Made by a program: the position numbers and the translations under genes. The notes beneath the pieces are model-generated. The model had not been told where the DNA came from. It searched no databases and saw only the letters and a list, made by a program, of their open reading frames with translations. From Nocardia sp. BMG111209 (GTDB lineage Bacteria; Actinomycetota; Actinomycetes; Mycobacteriales; Mycobacteriaceae), in NCBI RefSeq assembly GCF_000381925.1, contig NZ_KB907307.1:3286001-3350000 (forward strand): DNA of 64,000 nt. Reading direction: 5' to 3'. Positions 55,221 to 61,611 of the stretch are shown here, in pieces. Every line of letters begins with the position of its first letter. The first letter of the stretch is position 1.

Positions 55221-56450
55221 TCACCAGGCGAGCTGCCATCCGTCGCTCAGATCCGCGAGCATGTCCGGCAGCCGCGGCACCATGCGGCCGCGGGCCAGTT
55301 TGTCCGGGAATGGTTCGGCGAGTACCGCGGCGGCGCGCGCCGGATCGTTGCGCAGCTCGGCATAGCGCGGCAGCAGGTCGCCGATGATGTAGTGCCAGCG
55401 GTCGTCCCGATCCGCCCAGTCGAAGTCCGGCAGGGTGGTGCGCAGCGTGGCGGGCCGGCCGTCGACCTCCGCGGTGAGGGTGATCGGCGCGAAGACGCCG
55501 GGGGCGCGCACGCCGGGTACCGCCGCCTTGCCGACCAGCGTGCTGACGTAGGTCATGACCCGGCCCATCGCGCCCCGGCCGGTGGCGGTCTCGTCCCACT
55601 GATCGGCGACGATCTGATTCTGTTCACGGTCGGTCATCCGCACCAGCGCGTCGCCGTAGCCCGCCGCGCCGCCCGCGGCGAGGGACTGCCAGGCGAGCCG
55701 GGCGTTGTCGTCGAGGATCCCGGCCCGGTACATCTCCTCGACCGCCGGCAGTCCCCCGGCGGCATACGCCTCGTGCATCGGCACCTGGTCGAGGAAGATG
55801 TGCTTCTGCATCACCATCAACCGGATCCGGTACCAGGTCAGATCGTCACCGGTGAGCCGCGGCCCCGCGAGGACGAGCAGTCGCGGATCCGCCGGCAGCG
55901 CGTCGGCCACCGCCGCGGGCGTCCCCCGGAGCAGATCGGCCACCGCACCGCCGAGCGCGTGGATACCCGTCGCGTCGATCGCGGTACCGATATCACCCAT
56001 GTCGAAGAATCCGGAAGCGAACGAACCGCCCGCCAGACCGGCCAGACCGGCCCAGTAGAACTCCGGATGCGCGGTCGCCAGCCGCAGATAGTTCACGTAC
56101 ACCTGGGTGAACGTGTTCGCATTGGCGGCGACGCCGCGCGCCGGATCCCAGCCCGCGAGATCGATATCCGCGTTGCCGGTGGCGACGACGAGCCAGTACT
56201 GCTGCAACAACGTCGCGTACCGGCGCGGCGCGACACCCGCCGCGCGCGCTTCGTCGAGCGCTGCCCGCAACTGCGAAAGATCCAGCGGCAGCGCCGGATT
56301 CAGGCCGCCGCCGACCAGGCCGACGCCGTTGACCACCGGCAGGTCGAGATAGTCCCGGTAACCGGGTTCGGCCTGCGCCGCGGGGCCGGTGCACAGCACC
56401 ACCAGCGCACCGGCCAGCAACCCGGCCCAGAAGTGGATGAAACGTCGCAT
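55221..56450 (-). CDS. Exported protein of unknown function
   Basis: A 409-residue protein with a clear Sec signal peptide (MRRFIHFWAGLLAGALVVL, cleavage near AQA-EP at 27-28). The mature part is soluble, mostly helical, with no Cys. It contains YRDYLDLPVVNGVGLVGGG near the start and HIFLDQVPMHEAYAAGGLPA centrally. I recognise no family; similar secreted proteins of this size occur in nocardiae and rhodococci. ATG 56450 fits the signal peptide; the frame extends 11 codons further up. It lies between nrdR and the LysM gene on the same strand. Confidence 0.72.
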   Translation of the reverse strand: MRRFIHFWAGLLAGALVVLCTGPAAQAEPGYRDYLDLPVVNGVGLVGGGLNPALPLDLSQLRAALDEARAAGVAPRRYATLLQQYWLVVATGNADIDLAGWDPARGVAANANTFTQVYVNYLRLATAHPEFYWAGLAGLAGGSFASGFFDMGDIGTAIDATGIHALGGAVADLLRGTPAAVADALPADPRLLVLAGPRLTGDDLTWYRIRLMVMQKHIFLDQVPMHEAYAAGGLPAVEEMYRAGILDDNARLAWQSLAAGGAAGYGDALVRMTDREQNQIVADQWDETATGRGAMGRVMTYVSTLVGKAAVPGVRAPGVFAPITLTAEVDGRPATLRTTLPDFDWADRDDRWHYIIGDLLPRYAELRNDPARAAAVLAEPFPDKLARGRMVPRLPDMLADLSDGWQLAW

Positions 56451-56585
56451 GGTGCCGAGCCCCCGACTTCGATGGCGGGCCACCGCGGCCCGAGACGTAC
56501 ATCGAGGAGATTAGCAACGCGTTTCAGTAATGGATCGGGAGTTCCGGCCACCTCGCCGCGCTCCCGATCGTTCCCGGCAGGGCGG

Positions 56586-57086
56586 TCAGTGCGCGCGGAC
56601 GGGCACGATCAGCGTCCGCCCCGGCGCCACCTCGGCACCCTGTAAACCGTTGAGCTCCACGATCTTGCGCACCACCGCACGGGCCGGATCCTCCGGGTCG
56701 ACCCGCTGCGCCACATCGGCCAGCGACTCACCCTCGCCGACCTGCACCAGCTCCGTGCGCACGGCGTTCGCGTCGGCCGAGCGGATCTGCGCCAGCGCGA
56801 TCAGCCCGGCGACCGCGGCGGCGCTGAGCAGCGCGGCCGCCGCGAGGGTGGCGAGGCCGAGCTGCGCCCGCTCGACCCGCGCCGCCGCGTCGAGCCCGCG
56901 CGGGCGGCCCGCCATCCGCGCCGGCGCCGCGACGACCGCCTCGGGTCGCCGGCTCGCAGGTCGTTGCGCACCGGCGAGACAGGCGTAGGCCGCCGATCGG
57001 GGCCGGGTCGCCACCGGCCCCCGAAGCTCGGCGCGGGGGGCCGAATCGGTGGTGGCGGTGTCGAATTCGCTGATCGCAGTGCGCAT
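56586..57086 (-). CDS. LysM-domain membrane protein, SOS-type cell-division regulator (Rv2719c/ChiZ-like)
   Basis: A 166-residue protein. A disordered, basic N-terminus is followed by a membrane helix (about residues 76-98, LGLATLAAAALLSAAAVAGL) and one LysM domain (about 112-163: VQVGEGESLADVAQRVDPED then VELNGLQGAEVAPGRTLIVP). LysM binds peptidoglycan outside the membrane. Divergent placement from lexA with shared SOS boxes matches mycobacterial Rv2719c and corynebacterial DivS. Those proteins delay division after DNA damage. Confidence 0.88.
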   Translation of the reverse strand: MRTAISEFDTATTDSAPRAELRGPVATRPRSAAYACLAGAQRPASRRPEAVVAAPARMAGRPRGLDAAARVERAQLGLATLAAAALLSAAAVAGLIALAQIRSADANAVRTELVQVGEGESLADVAQRVDPEDPARAVVRKIVELNGLQGAEVAPGRTLIVPVRAH

Positions 57087-57154
57087 CGGGGGACCTCCAG
57101 GAGGGGTGTGCGAGACGAGACGGATCGGTGGGACGGGACGCGAGTTCGAGTTGT

Positions 57155-57183
57155 TCGATCATTCGTTCGAAGAACAGCTGTTC
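57155..57183. promoter_or_regulatory. LexA-binding SOS box(es) proximal to the LysM gene
   Basis: TCGATCATTCGTTCGA (57155-57170) differs by one base from the mycobacterial SOS box TCGAAC-N4-GTTCGA. GAACAGCTGTTC (57172-57183), a perfect palindrome, follows immediately. Both lie 69-97 bp upstream of the LysM start. Confidence 0.75.
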
Positions 57184-57233
57184 GAATTTCTACCACGAGG
57201 CACCGACGAAGTCACCGGTTGCGCCGACATGCG

Positions 57234-57249
57234 TCGAACAGATGTTTGA
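57234..57249. promoter_or_regulatory. LexA-binding SOS box proximal to lexA
   Basis: TCGAACAGATGTTTGA matches TCGAAC-N4-GTTCGA at all but one base. It fits the CGAACRNRYGTTYG form completely. It is 112 bp upstream of lexA, consistent with autoregulation. Confidence 0.82.
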
Positions 57250-57360
57250 AACCGGCAGTTGACCGGACTACATTCGAAGCACCCGCGGTACGGACACGCG
57301 GTACGCAAGCGAGCAGTGCAGCACGAACGAGCAATACGGACAGAACGGAGGACGGCGACC

Positions 57361-58146
57361 GTGAGCGAATTTCCGGTGGACGGGCACGACGACGTGGTCG
57401 GCGTCGCCATCGATGCGAGTGCCATCGATGACGGCGCCATCGCGGAGGGCGGCACCGGCGGCGAGGGCACCGGATCGGCCGGCAACGGGACGGATCTCAC
57501 CGCCCGGCAGCGCAGGGTGCTCGAGGTCATCCGCAGTTCGGTGAGCGAACGCGGGTATCCGCCGAGCATCCGGGAGATCGGTGACGCCGTCGGGCTCACC
57601 TCGACCTCCTCGGTCGCCCATCAACTGCGGGCCCTGGAGCGCAAGGGCTTCCTGCGCCGCGATCCCAATCGGCCACGCGCCGTGGACGTCCGGGGTCTCG
57701 ACGAGACCGTCGTGCGCGCCACCGGCGGACATCTGCGCCCGGTGTCGACCGAGCCGTCGGCCGAACATCCGACACCCACCTACGTGCCGGTCCTCGGCCG
57801 GATCGCCGCCGGTGGCCCGATCCTGGCCGAGCAGGCGGTGGAGGACGTGTTCCCGCTGCCGCGCGAACTCGTCGGCGAGGGTTCGCTGTTCCTGCTCAAG
57901 GTCGTCGGCCAGTCGATGGTCGAGGCCGCGATCTGCGACGGCGACTGGGTCGTCGTCCGCCAGCAGAACGTCGCCGAGAACGGCGATATCGTCGCGGCGA
58001 TGATCGAGGGCGAGGCGACGGTCAAGACCTTGAAGCGCACCGGCAAGGACGTCTGGCTGATGCCGCACAACCCGCTGTTCGAGCCGATCCCGGGTAACGA
58101 CGCGCGGATCCTCGGCAAGGTCGTCACGGTCATCCGCAAGATCTGA
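57361..58146 (+). CDS. lexA: SOS repressor LexA
   Basis: A 261-residue self-cleaving repressor. The winged helix is [20 protein letters not shown] (residues 67-86). The cleavage bond is Ala150-Gly151 in GRIAAGGP. The catalytic pair is Ser185 (GQSMVEA) and Lys222 (VKTLKR). The first 43 residues are an acidic, Gly-rich extension, common in actinobacterial LexA. GTG 57361 follows GGAGGACGGCGACC. Two to three SOS boxes upstream serve lexA and the divergent LysM gene. Confidence 0.96.
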   Translation: MSEFPVDGHDDVVGVAIDASAIDDGAIAEGGTGGEGTGSAGNGTDLTARQRRVLEVIRSSVSERGYPPSIREIGDAVGLTSTSSVAHQLRALERKGFLRRDPNRPRAVDVRGLDETVVRATGGHLRPVSTEPSAEHPTPTYVPVLGRIAAGGPILAEQAVEDVFPLPRELVGEGSLFLLKVVGQSMVEAAICDGDWVVVRQQNVAENGDIVAAMIEGEATVKTLKRTGKDVWLMPHNPLFEPIPGNDARILGKVVTVIRKI

Positions 58147-58156
58147 TCCACCCGGC

Positions 58157-58198
58157 GGTGTTCACCCGCTCCGGCGGTCCGGTCAGCGGGTGAACACC
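58157..58198. terminator. Bidirectional hairpin between lexA and the converging secreted-protein gene
   Basis: GGTGTTCACCCGCT (58157-58170) pairs perfectly with AGCGGGTGAACACC (58185-58198) around a 14-base loop. The right arm also encodes the last residues and stop of the converging gene. Confidence 0.7.
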
Positions 58199-58533
58199 TC
58201 GGTATTGCGCGCGATCGTGTGCACGCTGGCATCGCCGCGGTCGCGATCCTCACAGAGCACACTCACCACATGCCGCCCGGTCGGCAACGGGCCGGAATCG
58301 AGATCGACGACACCGTCGACGCCCACCGACTGCCACGGCCCGTCGACTCCGTGCGCCGCGATCTGGCACCGATAGCCGGGATGCTCCCCGGTCACGTGCG
58401 CGGTGATGTCGGCGCCACCCCGCAGGACCGCCATCGGACCGGCCGCGGCCGGTCCGGCACAGGTCACCGTGGCGGCGGCCAGCACGGCGAACAGACCGGC
58501 AGCGGGCGCGGCGGAACGTCGAAGTCCTTGCAC
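58183..58533 (-). CDS. Small exported protein of unknown function
   Basis: A 116-residue protein. It has a signal peptide (Arg5/Arg6, hydrophobic residues 10-25, likely cleavage after AAA near 31). The mature part looks like a single Ig-like beta-sandwich: GEHPGYRCQIAAHGVDGPWQ, GRHVVSVLCEDRDRGDASVH, with two Cys likely forming a disulfide. I recognise no family beyond this resemblance. The stop lies inside the lexA-side hairpin. The start is ATG 58533. Confidence 0.65.
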   Translation of the reverse strand: MQGLRRSAAPAAGLFAVLAAATVTCAGPAAAGPMAVLRGGADITAHVTGEHPGYRCQIAAHGVDGPWQSVGVDGVVDLDSGPLPTGRHVVSVLCEDRDRGDASVHTIARNTEVFTR

Positions 58534-58665
58534 GCCCCCATCATCGGCGCTCGATCGTGAGTTTTCGATGACTCCGGACCGAGTGTTGCCGGAATGGTGC
58601 CAGAATCTCGTTCCGGCGACCGCCGGTTCGCCCGCGACGCGCGCAGCAGCCGGATCGCCCCGCCG

Positions 58666-59724
58666 TCAGCGCCGGAACCGGTCCCGCAGTTGCGGATCGT
58701 TCTCCCACCAGAGTCCGGTGGTGGCGGGCGCGGCATCGTCGTCCGCGGTGGCCGCGGCCGCGACCCGGGGCCGAGTGGACCGACCGCGCGCACCGGCGGC
58801 CGGCTCGACGGCAGCGCCGGTTGCCGACCGTTCACCGGTATCGCCGGACTCCGGCCCGCTCGCGCGATCGATCGCGTCCAGTTCCGCGTCGACCTCCCGG
58901 GCGCGCCGCCGCTCGTCGGCCGCCCACGACCGCATCAGCGTCAGCAGATACGGCAGGCCGAGCACATCGCCGAGCACCCAGATGATGCCCGCGCCGATGA
59001 TCTGGTCCATCCGCGGATCCGGCCCCCAGGTGCGGCCGATGCCCTCGAAATAGCCCGCCGCGACCAGCGGCCCGAGCCACAGCACCAGGCCGAGGATGCC
59101 GTCGGCCAGCGATTCGAACACGGTGATCAGCAGCGAGATGCCCTGGGAGTGGCGCCGCGGCACCGGATCGGTCTGCAGGCGCGAGTAGAAGTACAGAAAA
59201 CCGATGGCCACCAACAGGATTCGGGTCAGCGCGTCCGCCGCGCCGTGCCGCAGCACCACCTCGAACCAGGGCGACAGGAACAGGATCCACGGCGCGGCGA
59301 GGATCGTCAGCGACGCGGTGGCGGGGGCGGTCAGCGTCCGCGCGAACGACGAGGCCAGCGCCCGGTCCACCCGGGCCCGGCCGGCCTCGCCCAGCGCCGC
59401 GCGCAGCACGGTGACCGGCCGCCCGGCGGCCAGCCCGAACGGCACCACGTAGAGCAACAGCAGCGTCTGCAACGCGCGCACCCAGAACAGCGTCGACGAA
59501 TACGCGCCGATCGCACTGATTCCGGTGAGCAACCAGACACCCGCGCCCATCAGCAGGAAGGCGACCGCGCGGCCGGCCGGTGGCGCCTCACCCCGGCGCG
59601 CCGCGCGCGTCCGGGCCACGCAGTATCCCGCCGCGAGCGCCACGGTGATCACCACCGTGGACGCGTCCCAGCGCAAGGATTCGAAGGCGGACTGTACGGT
59701 CAGCGGCGTCGACATCCATCCCAC
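58666..59724 (-). CDS. CtaG-type cytochrome c oxidase assembly membrane protein
   Basis: A 352-residue polytopic protein of the caa3-type CtaG family with about seven helices. Text typical of the family includes WVRALQTLLLLYVVPFGLAA, APWILFLSPWFEVVLRHG and YFYSRLQTDPVPRRHSQGISL. The last 90 residues form a disordered soluble tail. A copper-delivery or assembly role for cytochrome oxidase is inferred from the family. Two starts are possible, ATG 59724 (MGWMSTP) or ATG 59715. It is followed on the same strand by no other gene before 58533. Confidence 0.85.
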   Translation of the reverse strand: MGWMSTPLTVQSAFESLRWDASTVVITVALAAGYCVARTRAARRGEAPPAGRAVAFLLMGAGVWLLTGISAIGAYSSTLFWVRALQTLLLLYVVPFGLAAGRPVTVLRAALGEAGRARVDRALASSFARTLTAPATASLTILAAPWILFLSPWFEVVLRHGAADALTRILLVAIGFLYFYSRLQTDPVPRRHSQGISLLITVFESLADGILGLVLWLGPLVAAGYFEGIGRTWGPDPRMDQIIGAGIIWVLGDVLGLPYLLTLMRSWAADERRRAREVDAELDAIDRASGPESGDTGERSATGAAVEPAAGARGRSTRPRVAAAATADDDAAPATTGLWWENDPQLRDRFRR

Positions 59725-59862
59725 CGCGCGATTATCGGCCTGCCCCGGTTCCGCCGAGCCCGCGCCCCCTCGATCCGGCCGTCCCCGGCACCGGACCGGA
59801 ACGGGAACGCGATCCCGCCGCGCGCCTCGCGTGCAGGTGGGTCCGGCCCCGCGCCGGCCCGC

Positions 59863-60870
59863 TCAGTGTCCGGCGGCGGCCTCCGGGCGGCGATGGGTGG
59901 GACCGTGGGCGTCGCCGCAGTGCGGATCGTGGCCGCCGAGCTGGATCAGCTCGGATCGGGCATGGTCGACCTGCAGCGTGGCATGGCCGATGTGGTGGGT
60001 GCCGGACAGCCAGTGCGCCACGTCCTCGCGCACGGCATGACAGTCGCGGCCCGGTTCGACCAGGATGTGCGCCGACAGCGCGGGCGTGCCCGAGGTGATC
60101 TCCCAGATGTGCAGATCGTGCACCTCGACGACGCCGTCGCGGGCGGCCATGGCCCGGCCGATCTCGTTCGGGTCCAGGTCGGCGGGGGCGGCCTCCAGGA
60201 AGATCCGGCTCGCCGCCCGGACCAGCCCGATCCCGGCCTTCAGCATCAGCGCGACCACCAGCAGAGTGGCGATGGCGTCGGCCCGCGCGAAGCCGGACAC
60301 CCACATCACCGCGCCCGCGACGGCGGTCGCGATGAACGCGAACAGGTCCGTGAGGATGTGCTGGAACGCGCCCTCGACGTTCAGGCTGGTCCGGTTGGCG
60401 CGCGATATCATCCAGGTCGCCGTGAGATTCACCACGATGCCGATCAGGGCGACACCCAGGACGAGACCGCCGGTGACCGCCGGCGGGTGGATCAGGCGGC
60501 GCACCGCCTCCACCGCCAGCCAGATGCCGAGCCCGATCAGGGTCAGCCCGTTGGCCTGTGCGGACAGGATCTCGACCCGCCGCCAGCCGAAGGTCATCCG
60601 CCCGGCCGCCGGGCGCGCCGCCAGCCGCATCGCACCCAGTGCGAGCGCGATCGACGCGGCATCGGTGAGCATGTGCGCGGCGTCCGAGAGCAGGGCCAGC
60701 GATCCGGCGAGGAAACCAGCGACCACCTCGCCGAGCATGAACAGCACGATCACCACCAAAGCCGCGGCCAGCCAGCGCCGATCGCCGTCGGAACCGCCGC
60801 CGATCGCGTGGCCCGCGTGGTCGTGCCCCGCGTGCGCGTGGCCACCCCCGGACCCGTGTGCTGCGCTCAC
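59863..60870 (-). CDS. Cation diffusion facilitator (zinc/cobalt-type exporter)
   Basis: A 335-residue CDF exporter of the ZitB/CzcD type. It has a His-rich N-terminus (HAHAGHDHAGHA, residues 11-22) and six helices. Two HxxxD metal motifs are present: His66-Asp70 in helix 2 and His171-Asp175 in helix 5. The C-terminal cytoplasmic domain carries VVEVHDLHIWEITSG. The expected substrate is Zn2+, perhaps with Co2+ or Cd2+. GTG 60870 follows AGGAGGACGCG. Its promoter has a palindromic operator in the spacer and is divergent from the M-box transcript. Confidence 0.93.
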   Translation of the reverse strand: MSAAHGSGGGHAHAGHDHAGHAIGGGSDGDRRWLAAALVVIVLFMLGEVVAGFLAGSLALLSDAAHMLTDAASIALALGAMRLAARPAAGRMTFGWRRVEILSAQANGLTLIGLGIWLAVEAVRRLIHPPAVTGGLVLGVALIGIVVNLTATWMISRANRTSLNVEGAFQHILTDLFAFIATAVAGAVMWVSGFARADAIATLLVVALMLKAGIGLVRAASRIFLEAAPADLDPNEIGRAMAARDGVVEVHDLHIWEITSGTPALSAHILVEPGRDCHAVREDVAHWLSGTHHIGHATLQVDHARSELIQLGGHDPHCGDAHGPTHRRPEAAAGH

Positions 60871-60905
60871 CGCGTCCTCCTCTCGTTCCGCCCGGCTTGT
60901 CCGCG

Positions 60906-60934
60906 ATAGTATGCACACATCGCTATGTATGCAA
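60906..60934 (-). promoter_or_regulatory. CDF exporter promoter with embedded operator palindrome
   Basis: On the minus strand, TTGCAT (60929-60934) and TACTAT (60906-60911) are spaced by 17 bp, a good sigma70-type promoter. The spacer is filled by an inverted repeat at 60912-60933, with arms TGCACACAT and ATGTATGCA around CGCT and one mismatch. A repressor bound there would block polymerase, fitting an ArsR/SmtB-type metal sensor. Confidence 0.7.
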
Positions 60935-60953
60935 GGCGACCGGCCCGATCGGC

Positions 60954-60982
60954 TTGACTTCTCGGGGTTCCCGGTTCACTAT
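60954..60982 (+). promoter_or_regulatory. Promoter of the M-box/NRAMP transcript
   Basis: TTGACT (60954-60959), a 17-bp spacer and CACTAT (60977-60982). The predicted transcription start is near 60989, about five bases before the first paired strand of the riboswitch. Confidence 0.75.
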
Positions 60983-60993
60983 TTCCGTGTTCA

Positions 60994-61161
60994 GCACCTC
61001 GCTAGGCGAGGCTCCTGTACGAACACAGGCCACTGATCCGACGACGTCGAGAGACGCCCAGGGTTAGGACAGATCTCCCCGGATTAAGGGGTGATCCGAA
61101 GTGGCTTCCCGGCTCCATCGGGACACGTCGTACAGTGCCGAAGCTCTGACGAGAGGGGTGC
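60994..61161 (+). ncRNA. M-box (ykoK leader) magnesium riboswitch
   Basis: The segment carries the hallmark blocks of the M-box in order: CTAGGCGAGGCTCCTGTA, ACACAGGCCACTG, GTCGAGAGACGCC, GATCCGAAGTGGCTT and TACAGTGCCGAAGCTCT. The closing helix P1 pairs GCACCTC (60994-61000) with GGGGTGC (61155-61161). M-box RNAs fold compactly when Mg2+ is high and reduce expression of Mg2+ transporters. The RNA starts about five bases from a sigma70-type promoter and leads into an NRAMP-related transporter gene. I am sure of the class; the expression platform is not obvious. Confidence 0.95.
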
Positions 61162-61187
61162 GCTTTCCCACCGATTCGGTGGAATCG
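61162..61187 (+). promoter_or_regulatory. Hairpin and pyrimidine tract directly after the M-box
   Basis: CCACCG/CGGTGG (61168-61173/61177-61182) with loop ATT follows P1 immediately, and GCTCCCTCCCC (61187-61197) comes next. There is no U-tract. The pyrimidine run could pair with the GGAGG of the upstream-ORF ribosome site. That would make a translational rather than intrinsic-terminator platform; this is inference. Confidence 0.4.
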
Positions 61188-61266
61188 CTCCCTCCCCGTG
61201 GTGCCGATCCAGAACGGCGGAACGACGCGCGCGTGCGTCTCGGCAGCAAGGAGGTGAGGGGACGAC

Positions 61267-61356
61267 ATGAAGTCCGGCGATAGTCCGTATCCGAGTAGTC
61301 CGGTTCGACCATCCGGTTCGTTCCCGGCTTGCTGCGACCGCCCCGTCGACGCCTGA
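61267..61356 (+). CDS. Proline-rich upstream ORF (29 codons) between riboswitch and transporter
   Basis: ATG 61267 is preceded by AAGGAGGTGA (61248-61257), an exact complement of the 16S rRNA 3' end and the best ribosome site in the window. It encodes 29 residues, beginning MKSGDSPYPSSPVRP and ending PACCDRPVDA. There are six prolines (7, 9, 12, 15, 20, 26) and two adjacent cysteines. The stop lies 255 bp before the transporter start. Proline-rich leader peptides couple translation to Mg2+ transporter expression in enterobacteria (mgtL), so a regulatory role is plausible. Confidence 0.6.
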   Translation: MKSGDSPYPSSPVRPSGSFPACCDRPVDA

Positions 61357-61465
61357 TCGAGTTCTCCGCCCCCCACGGCGCTCCCGCGCGCCCGCCGGAT
61401 CGGCGGCAGCGTGCCCGCGTACTCGTCATCCGTCCGGAATCCGTTGTGACAACCGGCTTTTCACC

Positions 61466-61492
61466 CCACCGTCGCCGGCACCGGCGCGGTGG
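61466..61492 (+). promoter_or_regulatory. Bulged GC hairpin in the transporter leader
   Basis: CCACCG-T-CGCCGG pairs with CCGGCG-CGGTGG around a CA loop, 12 base pairs with a single bulged T, between the upstream ORF and the transporter. It could be a pause or termination site. Two copies of GAATCCGTTG (near 61437 and 61496) flank it. Otherwise 61357-61611 holds no gene. Confidence 0.45.
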
Positions 61493-61611
61493 CCCGAATC
61501 CGTTGCACCGCAATCTCTTCCCGGCCTCCTCGGCAGCGCTGCCGTAGGCCGGTTCACCGGGTGTGGCCGCGCCGCGCCCCGCAGACCGAGTTCAGAAAGG
61601 GAGGAACGGCC

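Noticed and set aside
58157..58198. Considered as a LexA-related operator because it is palindromic and near lexA
   Set aside because: It lies after the lexA stop, lacks GAAC/GTTC elements, and suits a convergent terminator.
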